Below are positions 9,145-16,034 of a stretch of DNA of 64,000 nucleotides, piece after piece. Under the pieces are notes generated by a model that did no database searches, had not been told where the DNA came from, and worked only from the letters and a program-made list of their open reading frames with translations. Position numbers and translations under genes: made by a program. Source of the DNA: Novosphingobium rosa NBRC 15208 (lineage in GTDB: Bacteria > Pseudomonadota > Alphaproteobacteria > Sphingomonadales > Sphingomonadaceae); the NCBI RefSeq assembly GCF_001598555.1, contig NZ_BCZE01000009.1:1-64000 (forward strand). The letters run 5' to 3'. Every line of letters starts with the position of its first letter. The first letter of the stretch is position 1.

Positions 9145-10368
9145 TCAGATGCGAACGCCCTGCACGGCGGCGCCCCAGGTGGTGCGCCAGCGGCGCTTCA
9201 CGCTGGTCAGCCCGGCCAGCGCCACCAGAGCCAGCGCGGCGAAGATCAGAAAGCCCATCGACTGCGTGCCGGTGAACTGCTTGGCCAGACCCAGCGACGA
9301 CGCCAGATAGAACCCGCCCACGCCGCCGCCGAAACCGACCAGCCCGGTCATCACGCCGATCTCCTGCCGGAAGCGCTGAGGCACCAGCTGGAACACCGCG
9401 CCATTGCCGACGCCCAGCGTGGCCATGGTGGCGAAGAAGAGCGGGAACATCACCGGGAAGGCCACGGGTGCGAAAGCGATGATCGCCAGCAGCATCGCCG
9501 CCACGGCATAGACCATGCTCAAGGTGCGGATGCCGCCGATGCGGTCAGCCAGAGCGCCGCCCAGCGGGCGCACCATCGATCCGGCAAAGACGCAGCTGGC
9601 GGTGGCGTAACCGGCGTAGATCGGGGTGAGGCCCAGCTCGGTGGTGTAGAAGATCGGCAGCGAGGAAGACAGGCCCACAAAGCCGCCGAAGGTCACGCCG
9701 TAGAACAGGATGAACCACCAGGCATCGGCCTGGGCCAGCATCTTGAAATAGCCCGCAACATACTCGCCCAAGGGTTTGGGGGCGGGCTGGTTGGGGCTGT
9801 CCTTGGCGAAGATCACGAAGGCGATCAGCACGATGGTGGCCGGGATGGTGGCCAGCGCCAGCACATCGCTCCAGCCGAAGATCTTCGCCAGCAGCGGCGC
9901 GAAGATGGCGGCAAAGACCGTGCCCGAATTGCCCATGCCGGCAATGCCCATCGCCTTGCCCTGATGCTGGGGCGGATACCAGCGCCCGGCCAGCGGCAGC
10001 GCCACCGAGAAGGAGGCCCCCGCAAAGCCCAGCACGACGCCCAGCGCGATCAGCCCGTCCATGGTGGTGACGCCCAGACGCCAGGCGCCCAGCAATCCGG
10101 TGATGACGATGATCTGGCTGATGATGCCGGTGGTCTTCTGCCCGATGCGATCGGCCAGAAAGCCGTTGACGAGACGCAGCACCGCGCCCGCCAGCGTCGG
10201 CACCGCGACGACAAAGCCCTTCTGCGCCGGGCTGAGGCCCATCACCTTGGAGAAGATCGGCGCCAGCGGGCCCAGCAGGTTCCACACCATGAAGGCCACG
10301 TCGAAATAGAGGAAGGCCATGATCAGCGTGGGCCGGTGGCCGGATTTCCAGAAAGTGTCGTCAGTCAT
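9145..10368 (-). CDS. narK: NarK/NasA-type MFS nitrate/nitrite transporter
   Basis: 407 residues with 12 predicted hydrophobic segments. Two glycine-rich nitrate-signature regions are visible: GIAGMGNSGTVFAAIFAPLL (~residues 138-160) and GVGNGAVFQLVPQRFRQ (~315-335). These are hallmarks of the nitrate/nitrite porter family in the inner membrane. GGGGGGAG lies about nine bases before ATG 10368. It is divergent from the PP2C-kinase gene, and the nitrate regulatory and reductase genes lie just beyond, so a role in nitrate or nitrite uptake for assimilation is well supported. Whether it imports nitrate, exports nitrite or exchanges them cannot be told from sequence alone. Confidence 0.93.
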   Translation of the reverse strand: MTDDTFWKSGHRPTLIMAFLYFDVAFMVWNLLGPLAPIFSKVMGLSPAQKGFVVAVPTLAGAVLRLVNGFLADRIGQKTTGIISQIIVITGLLGAWRLGVTTMDGLIALGVVLGFAGASFSVALPLAGRWYPPQHQGKAMGIAGMGNSGTVFAAIFAPLLAKIFGWSDVLALATIPATIVLIAFVIFAKDSPNQPAPKPLGEYVAGYFKMLAQADAWWFILFYGVTFGGFVGLSSSLPIFYTTELGLTPIYAGYATASCVFAGSMVRPLGGALADRIGGIRTLSMVYAVAAMLLAIIAFAPVAFPVMFPLFFATMATLGVGNGAVFQLVPQRFRQEIGVMTGLVGFGGGVGGFYLASSLGLAKQFTGTQSMGFLIFAALALVALAGLTSVKRRWRTTWGAAVQGVRI

Positions 10369-10475
10369 CGGTCGATGCTCCCCCCGGGGCGTTTGGATTG
10401 ATGGATGAAACCGGCTTGACGGGCCGGGTGAAGGGCGGTCCCAATCGCGTGCATACGGGCACGGGAGGGACGCAC

Positions 10476-12164
10476 GTGGTTCAGGACGGCAGATTGTGGG
10501 TCGCGGTGGGTTGGGCCAGCGGTCAGGGCCCGCGCGCCGACAATCAGGATTTCGCGGGCGCCTGGCTGGGCAGCGAGACCGAGCGGGCGCGCCACGGCAT
10601 GGTCGCCGCTCTGGCCGATGGCGTCAGCGGCGGCAGGCAGGGGCGCGCGGCGGCTGAGCTGGCAGTGCGCACGCTGATCGAGGGCTATTACGCGCAGCCC
10701 GACACCATCGGCGTGGCGGCGGCGGTGGAGCGCGTGATGGCCCCCTACAACCGCTGGCTGGCCGCGATGGGGCGCGGCGAGACCATGGCTCACACCGCCA
10801 CAACTTTCACCGGATTGGTGATGCGTGGCCGCAAGGCGCATGTGCTGCATGTGGGCGACAGCCGAGCGTGGCATCTGCGCGGTGACACGCTGCGCCAGAT
10901 CACCAGCGATCACACCCATTCCCATCCGGATCGCCGCCATATCCTGCTGCGCGCTCTGGGGCTGGAAGACCAGCTGCGGCTGGATCATCATGAACTTGCA
11001 CTCGCCGAGCATGACCGCCTGCTGCTGACCAGCGATGGCGTTCATGGTCTGCTCAACCCGCGCCGCCTGAGCGCCTTGCTGGGCGTGCGCCATTCGGCGC
11101 AGGCCGATGCCGAGGCGATTGTCGAGGCGGCGCTGGCAGCCGGCGGGCAGGACAATGCAACCGCTTTGGTGATCGATGTGGTCAGCCTGCCGGCGGTCAG
11201 CCATGATGCCATTGCGGGCGGTCTCGCCGCTTTGCCGATCCTGCCGCCGCCGCATGAGGGCGAAAGCGTCGATGGCTTTGCGCTGGAGGCCTTGCTCTCC
11301 GACGGGCGCTACACCCGCCTGTTCCGCGCCCGCGATACGGCGGGCGGGCAGGCGGTGGTGGTGAAGTTTCCCAAGCCATCTTTGCTGTCCGAAAGCGGGG
11401 CGCGGGCGGCTTTCGCGCGCGAAATGCTGGTGGGCAGCCGCGTGGCCAGCCCCTTTGTCGGCGCGGCCTATCCCGTCGCCGCCGAGCGCCAGACCCGGCT
11501 CTATGGCGTCCAGCCCTATTACGAGGGGCAGACGCTGGAGGTGCGGCTGGCGCATCCCGTCTCGCTGCGAGAGGGGATGCGCATCGCCATTGCCCTGACG
11601 CGCGGCGTGGCAGCGCTCCATCGCCTGGGCATCATCCACCGCGACATCAAGCCCGAGAATGTGATCCTTGGGGAGGATGGCAGCGTGCGGCTGATCGATC
11701 TGGGCGTCGCCCGTCTGCCGCGCGTCGAGGATTTCGCCCATGATGAAATCCCCGGCACGCCCTCCTTCATGGCGCCCGAAATGTTCGGCGGGCATGCTGG
11801 CGATGAGGCCACCGACCAGTTCGCGCTGGGCGTCTGCCTGTGGCGCCTCTTCGCGCAAAGCTGGCCCTATGGCGAGGTGGAAGCCTTCAGCCGCCCGCGT
11901 TTCCGCCGCCCCGATGCGCCCGGCAAGGCCCGCCCCGATCTGCCCGCATGGGCCGAGGCGGTGCTGATGCGTTGCGTCGCCATCGAGCCGGGCGAGCGTT
12001 TCGGCGATGTGGTCGACCTGCTGCGCGCGCTGGAAGGCGGCGCCGCGGTCGAGCGTCGCCCGACGCGGCCCTTGCCACTGATCGAGCGTTATCCGGTGCG
12101 CTTTTGGCAGGCTGTCAGCCTTGTACTGCTGATCGCGCTGGTTGCGTCTCTGGTGCTGAAATGA
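10476..12164 (+). CDS. Bifunctional PP2C phosphatase / Ser-Thr kinase fusion of the nitrate locus
   Basis: 562 residues from GTG 10476, preferred because GGGAGGGA ends five bases upstream; ATG 10401 is in frame but has no good ribosome-binding site. The first ~240 residues are a PP2C phosphatase (DNQDFAG, ALADGVSGG, VLHVGDSRAW, GGQDNATALV). The kinase follows (~265-525): VVVKF with its ATP-binding Lys, IIHRDIKPENVIL, then IDLGVARL where DLG replaces DFG, and PSFMAPEMFG. A single C-terminal hydrophobic helix (from RFWQAVSLVLLIALV) probably tethers it to the inner membrane. Fusions of this kind are known next to nitrate transporters in proteobacteria. A role in post-translational control of nitrate uptake is inferred from context; the targets are unknown. 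Confidence 0.9.
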   Translation: MVQDGRLWVAVGWASGQGPRADNQDFAGAWLGSETERARHGMVAALADGVSGGRQGRAAAELAVRTLIEGYYAQPDTIGVAAAVERVMAPYNRWLAAMGRGETMAHTATTFTGLVMRGRKAHVLHVGDSRAWHLRGDTLRQITSDHTHSHPDRRHILLRALGLEDQLRLDHHELALAEHDRLLLTSDGVHGLLNPRRLSALLGVRHSAQADAEAIVEAALAAGGQDNATALVIDVVSLPAVSHDAIAGGLAALPILPPPHEGESVDGFALEALLSDGRYTRLFRARDTAGGQAVVVKFPKPSLLSESGARAAFAREMLVGSRVASPFVGAAYPVAAERQTRLYGVQPYYEGQTLEVRLAHPVSLREGMRIAIALTRGVAALHRLGIIHRDIKPENVILGEDGSVRLIDLGVARLPRVEDFAHDEIPGTPSFMAPEMFGGHAGDEATDQFALGVCLWRLFAQSWPYGEVEAFSRPRFRRPDAPGKARPDLPAWAEAVLMRCVAIEPGERFGDVVDLLRALEGGAAVERRPTRPLPLIERYPVRFWQAVSLVLLIALVASLVLK

Positions 12165-12407
12165 CAACGGCGTACACAACGACATGGGCCAATCTCCCGA
12201 AGGAAGGACCGATCCGATGGACCGGCGGCGCCATTGCCGAAGCGAGGATGGAAAAGCGGTGAGGCGTGGAGCCATCACCATGGCCGGGCGCGTCTTTGCG
12301 CATGGCCTTGCAACCGAGAATGCCGATTCGCGCCTTTTGATGCAAGTGCGAAATCACATCCCGATGCCCCATTGCCAAGCGGCGCCGCTCGCGCCACCCT
12401 CGCACGC

Positions 12408-12989
12408 ATGCGTGTAGCCATCGTCGATGAAAGCGCCGTGCGGGCCTCGGTGATCCGGGAAGGCCTTGCCGCGCTTGAGGATTGCGAGATCTTTGTCGTC
12501 ACCGAAAGGCGGGGCCTTGTCGCGCGCATGGGCCAGATCGATCCCGACATCGTGCTGATGGATCTGGGCAACCCCAGCCGCGACGTGCTTGAGGAATATT
12601 TCGCTGTCAGCCGCGTGCTGGACCGGCCCATCGCCATGTTCGTGGACGAATCGGACGAGGAATCGATCGGGGCCAGCATCGATGCCGGGGTTTCGGCCTA
12701 TGTGGTCGATGGGTTCGCGCCCCATCGCATCCGCACCATCCTCGATCTGGCGATCCGGCGGTTCCGTGCCTATTCCCGCCTGCAATCGGATCTGGCCGAA
12801 GCGCGCGGGCGCCTTGCCGAGCGCGAGGCCGTCGATGCCGCCAAGCGCATCCTGATGACCAGCCGCCGCATCAGCGAGCCGGAGGCCTATGCCGAATTGC
12901 GCAAGACGGCGATGAACCAGGGGCGCCGCATCGCCGAGATCGCCGATGCCGTCGTCACCGCGCACAGACTGATGGGAGGCCATGCGTGA
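12408..12989 (+). CDS. nasT: NasT-like ANTAR antitermination response regulator
   Basis: 193 residues from ATG 12408 (MRVAIVDESAVR). A receiver-like domain (1-~115) includes DIVLMDLGNP, with the Asp at the usual acceptor position. The C-terminal ANTAR RNA-binding domain (~135-193) shows the LAEREAVDAAKRILM and EAYAELRKTAMNQGR pattern. ANTAR proteins bind dual-hexaloop RNA hairpins and block intrinsic termination. Two such leaders lie just downstream (near 14.3 and 15.9 kb). The stop overlaps the start of the nasS-like gene (GTGA), which fits the stoichiometric NasS/NasT sensor pair. No clear Shine-Dalgarno is seen; longer in-frame starts to 12234 give no family similarity. Confidence 0.92.
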   Translation: MRVAIVDESAVRASVIREGLAALEDCEIFVVTERRGLVARMGQIDPDIVLMDLGNPSRDVLEEYFAVSRVLDRPIAMFVDESDEESIGASIDAGVSAYVVDGFAPHRIRTILDLAIRRFRAYSRLQSDLAEARGRLAEREAVDAAKRILMTSRRISEPEAYAELRKTAMNQGRRIAEIADAVVTAHRLMGGHA

Positions 12990-14194
12990 GCGAAGAATTT
13001 TCCATCGGTTTCCTGCCGTTGGTCGATGCGGCCCTGCCGATCCTGGCGCATGAGGAAGGCTTTGCGCGGGCCGAGGGCCTGTCGCTGCGGCTGGTCAAGG
13101 ATGTCAGCTGGGCCACCGTTCAGGACCGGTTGCTCTACGGGCAGACGGACGCCGCGCATATGGTCGCGCCGCTGGCCATCGCCACCACGTTGGGGCGCGG
13201 GCGGCCCGCCCAGCCGCTGTCGGTGCCCTTTGTGCTGGGGCTCAACGGCAATGCCATCACGCTGCGCAGCGATCTGGCGGCAAGGGTCAGCCCGCAAGGC
13301 CAGCTGGGCGATCCGGCGCTGGTGGGCGCGGCTCTGCGCGCCGTGGTGGAGGAGCGTGTCGCGGCGGGAAAACTGCTGCGTTTCGGGGTGGTGCATCGCT
13401 ATTCCAGCCATAATTACATGCTGCGCTACTGGCTTTCGGCCTGCGGTATTCGGCCTGACAAGGATGTGGAGATCGCCACCGTGCCGCCGCCCTTCTGCGC
13501 CGATGCGCTGGAGGCGGGCGAGGTTGACGGCATTTGCGTGGGCGAGCCCTGGAACAGTGTCGCGGTCGAGCGCGGGGCAGGGACCATCGTGCTGGCCACG
13601 GCGCAGATCTGGCGGCGCGGCGTGGAAAAGGTGCTGGCCATGCGTGAGCCGGTGCTGGAGGAACGGCGCGCAGAGGTCGAGGCGCTGGTGCGCGCGCTGC
13701 GCCGTGCCGCGCAGCATTTCGTCGATCCCGCCGCGCTGGGCGAGCATGCGCGTATTCTGGCCCGGCCCGAATATCTCGGCGGCAATGCCGAGCTGATCGA
13801 GCGGGCTCTGGCCGATCGTCTGCTGCTGCATCGTGGTGACAAGCTGATCCACTTCCCTGATTTCATGTTCCAATATCGCGAGGCGGCCAACTTCCCCTGG
13901 GTCAGCCAGGCGCAATGGCTCTACAGCCAGATGGCGCGTTGGGAGGGGATGGCGGTCACGCAGGAGGATGCGGCGCGTGCCGGCCGGGTGTTCCGCCCGG
14001 ATGTCTATCGGGCCGCGCTGCTGGGCACCGATGAGCCGCTTCCGGGGGCCAGTTCCAAGGTGGAAGGCAGCCTCAACCAGATCACCGCCGTCTCCACGCA
14101 GCAGGGCAATATGATCCTGGAAGACAACCGTTTCTTTGATGGGCGCATCTTCGATCCGCTGGATGTGACAGGCTATGTCGCCGATTTGCCATAA
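12986..14194 (+). CDS. nasS: NasS-like cytoplasmic nitrate/nitrite sensor
   Basis: 402 residues from GTG 12986, overlapping nasT by four bases. The protein belongs to the NrtA/CmpA/NasS periplasmic-binding-fold family (FLPLVDAALPILAHEEGFAR, DAAHMVAPLAIA, RYSSHNYMLRYWLSACGI, DGICVGEPWNSVA). It has no signal or Tat peptide and no ABC transporter partner nearby. This marks it as the cytoplasmic sensor rather than a transporter subunit. In the known NasS/NasT systems NasS sequesters NasT until nitrate or nitrite binds, freeing NasT to antiterminate. The 292-base gap after this gene contains the first ANTAR leader. Confidence 0.92.
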   Translation: MSEEFSIGFLPLVDAALPILAHEEGFARAEGLSLRLVKDVSWATVQDRLLYGQTDAAHMVAPLAIATTLGRGRPAQPLSVPFVLGLNGNAITLRSDLAARVSPQGQLGDPALVGAALRAVVEERVAAGKLLRFGVVHRYSSHNYMLRYWLSACGIRPDKDVEIATVPPPFCADALEAGEVDGICVGEPWNSVAVERGAGTIVLATAQIWRRGVEKVLAMREPVLEERRAEVEALVRALRRAAQHFVDPAALGEHARILARPEYLGGNAELIERALADRLLLHRGDKLIHFPDFMFQYREAANFPWVSQAQWLYSQMARWEGMAVTQEDAARAGRVFRPDVYRAALLGTDEPLPGASSKVEGSLNQITAVSTQQGNMILEDNRFFDGRIFDPLDVTGYVADLP

Positions 14195-14238
14195 CGGTGC
14201 GTTCTAAAAATTAGTCTTCGCGCTCGCAAAAATAGGGT

Positions 14239-14267
14239 TTGCCAGAAACGCGGCTGATCCCCTAGCC
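14239..14267 (+). promoter_or_regulatory. Candidate promoter for the first ANTAR leader
   Basis: TTGCCA (14239-14244), 17 bases, then CTAGCC (14262-14267). The -35 match is fair and the -10 match poor. Initiation a few bases further on would place the leader's first hairpin almost at the 5' end of the RNA. No sigma-54 GG-N10-GC element was seen in this gap. Confidence 0.35.
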
Positions 14268-14278
14268 TTCTTCGCAGA

Positions 14279-14390
14279 TGCAAGGTGCGGCTCAAGGATG
14301 AGCCGCGAGGAACCTGCATCGGACAGCAACAATGCGTGGCAAGGACGCCGCCCGGTTAACCCCATCAGGGGCTGATCGAGGCGGCTTTTT
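14279..14390 (+). promoter_or_regulatory. ANTAR-type antitermination leader before the porin gene
   Basis: P1: a perfect 7-bp stem 14287-14293 / 14300-14306 closes the hexaloop AAGGAT; AGGT/ACCT and GCA/TGC segments extend it outward. P2: 14336-14340 / 14347-14351 closes the hexaloop AAGGAC. Both loops have A at position 1 and G at position 4, the conserved bases of known ANTAR targets. The 3' arm of P2 (GCCGC) is also the 5' arm of the intrinsic terminator, so the two folds exclude each other. With nasT and nasS just upstream, nitrate-dependent antitermination is the natural reading. Confidence 0.85.
14347..14390 (+). terminator. Attenuator terminator of the porin leader
   Basis: GCCGCC (14347-14352) pairs with GGCGGC (14380-14385). 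CGGTTA pairs with TGATCG, and CCCC with GGGG around ATCA. TTTTT follows at 14386-14390. The 5' arm overlaps hairpin P2 of the ANTAR leader. Confidence 0.85.
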
Positions 14391-14486
14391 CGTGTTGAGG
14401 CGATGATCTGCCAGGCTTGCGGTGAGGGCCGCATGTCTGAGGGCATCGCTGCGTCCTGCCATCGCCATATCGAACAGGGGGATATG

Positions 14487-15800
14487 ATGGGGACGTTCAA
14501 AACCACCCGTGCTCTGGCACTGGCCGCGATGGCCGCACCATTGGCCTGGGGCGCGCCTGCACGGGCCGATGGCACGCCTGCGCAGCCGAAATTTGGTGAT
14601 CCAATCACCGTCGGCGATGGCGTCACCTTCGATCCCATGCTGGATATGCGGCTGCGCTGGGAGGATGTCGACGCCACCAGCAAGAGCGCCGATGCCGTCA
14701 CCCTGCGCACCCGCGCCGGTTTCGAGATCAGGGACGCCTCCACCCATCTGGGCTTTTTGGCCGAGGCGGTGGGCACGCTGGCCTTCGATAAGGGCTACAA
14801 CGCCTTTCCCTATGCGGTGCCCGGCAACAACCAGTATCGCCCGTCGCTGGCGACCATTGCCGATCCGCAGACTTTGGGCCTCAACCGCGTGCAAATCCAG
14901 TACGCTACAAAGGCGTTGACGCTGACCGTGGGCCGCCAGCGCATCAACCTTGATGATCAGCGCTTTGTCGGCTCGGTGGGCTGGCGGCAGAATGAGCAGG
15001 TCTTCGATGCAGCCCGCGCGCAGGTGCATCAGGGCGTGTTCGATCTGGATGCCACCTATGCCATCCAGCAGCATTCGATTTATGGGGCCTATGGCAATCC
15101 GCGCGATTACTATTCGGGCAAATTCATTTTCGTGAATGGCGGGGTGAAGGATGGGCCGATCACGCTGAAGGGCTTTGCCTATCTGCTCGATTACGACAAG
15201 ACCGGCTTTATCAACCTGCCTGCCGCGCGCGGCCAACTCGACAGTTCTCAGACCTATGGCATGCGCTTCGCCACGCTGCTGCCTCTGGCGAAAACAGTCT
15301 CTCTGGGGTTGACCGGCAGCTATGCCCGCCAATCGAATTACGGCAACAACACAAGGGGTTATGGTGTTAACTATTTCCTCGGCGATGCCGCGCTGACAAT
15401 CCACAACCAGACCGCCAATGTCGGTTATGAGCTGATGGGCGCCGATGCCAATGCGGTGGGCGGCACATGGTCGATGCAGACGCCGATGGCCACGCTGCAC
15501 AAGTTCGACGGCTGGGCGGACATCTTCCTCACCACGCCCAATGCGGGCCTTGGCGACACCTATGTGGGCCTTTCGGGGAAATTTCCCAAGGTGAAGGTTC
15601 TGCCCGGGCTCACCTATGCCGCCAGCTATCACTGGTTCGGCAGCGATGTGGGCAATGTGAAATTCGGCAATGAGTTCGATGCCTCGGTCGGCCTCAAGAC
15701 GGGCAGGGTGGGATGGCTGGTGAAATATGCCAGCTATGTCGCCAAGGGCTTTGGTGTTGATACCAGAAAGTTCTGGCTGGAGGCCGATTTCGGCTTTTGA
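14487..15800 (+). CDS. AlgE-like (alginate-export family) outer-membrane porin of the nitrate operon
   Basis: 437 residues from ATG 14487, chosen because AGGGGGA (14476-14482) is well spaced from it; ATG 14484 is also possible. A signal peptide covers about 1-27 (ALALAAMAAPLAWGAPARAD). The rest alternates as beta-strands with a terminal aromatic residue (EADFGF), as in a beta-barrel. Segments such as DMRLRWEDVDATSKSADAVT, LTVGRQRINLDDQRFVGSVG and WRQNEQVFDAAR are typical of the alginate-export porin family, which also contains general solute porins. Its position between nasS and nirB, behind its own ANTAR leader, suggests passage of nitrate or nitrite rather than alginate. Substrate assignment is inference. 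Confidence 0.85.
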   Translation: MGTFKTTRALALAAMAAPLAWGAPARADGTPAQPKFGDPITVGDGVTFDPMLDMRLRWEDVDATSKSADAVTLRTRAGFEIRDASTHLGFLAEAVGTLAFDKGYNAFPYAVPGNNQYRPSLATIADPQTLGLNRVQIQYATKALTLTVGRQRINLDDQRFVGSVGWRQNEQVFDAARAQVHQGVFDLDATYAIQQHSIYGAYGNPRDYYSGKFIFVNGGVKDGPITLKGFAYLLDYDKTGFINLPAARGQLDSSQTYGMRFATLLPLAKTVSLGLTGSYARQSNYGNNTRGYGVNYFLGDAALTIHNQTANVGYELMGADANAVGGTWSMQTPMATLHKFDGWADIFLTTPNAGLGDTYVGLSGKFPKVKVLPGLTYAASYHWFGSDVGNVKFGNEFDASVGLKTGRVGWLVKYASYVAKGFGVDTRKFWLEADFGF

Positions 15801-15895
15801 AACCTCTGCTTCCCCCCATTTCGCTGCGCTGCAAAAAAGTTGCTTGGCGAAAGCGGGTGGAAGCGGTAAATTGCTTTCACACCATCTGATCTCGC

Positions 15896-16003
15896 CGCCC
15901 AAAGAGGGGCGATTCGCCGGGGTCGGGTGCTTCATCATTTCATTTGCGTGGCAACGTCGCCGCCTCGATCCAGCCTTTCGGCTTGGGTTCGTGGCGGCTT
16001 TTT
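15896..16003 (+). promoter_or_regulatory. Second ANTAR-type antitermination leader, before nirB
   Basis: P1: 15896-15900 / 15907-15911 closes the hexaloop AAAGAG. P2: 15948-15952 / 15959-15963 closes the hexaloop AACGTC. Both loops again have A at position 1 and G at position 4. P2's 5' arm (GCGTGGC) is identical to that of the porin leader, and its 3' arm is the first half of the terminator. It sits inside the operon, in the 234-base gap between the porin stop and nirB, so nirBD readthrough can be gated separately from the porin. Confidence 0.8.
15959..16003 (+). terminator. Attenuator terminator of the nirB leader
   Basis: GCCGCC (15959-15964) pairs with GGCGGC (15993-15998), with an inner AGCC-TTTC-GGCT hairpin, and TTTTT at 15999-16003. 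It lies 31 bases before the nirB start. The outer arms are the same sequence as in the porin leader. Confidence 0.8.
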
Positions 16004-16034
16004 GCGTTGGCGCGTCTGTCCGGGGAGCTACGCC

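Noticed and set aside
12184..12417. 77-codon frame upstream of nasT
   Set aside because: No ribosome-binding site of quality, no family, and it overlaps the nasT start out of frame.
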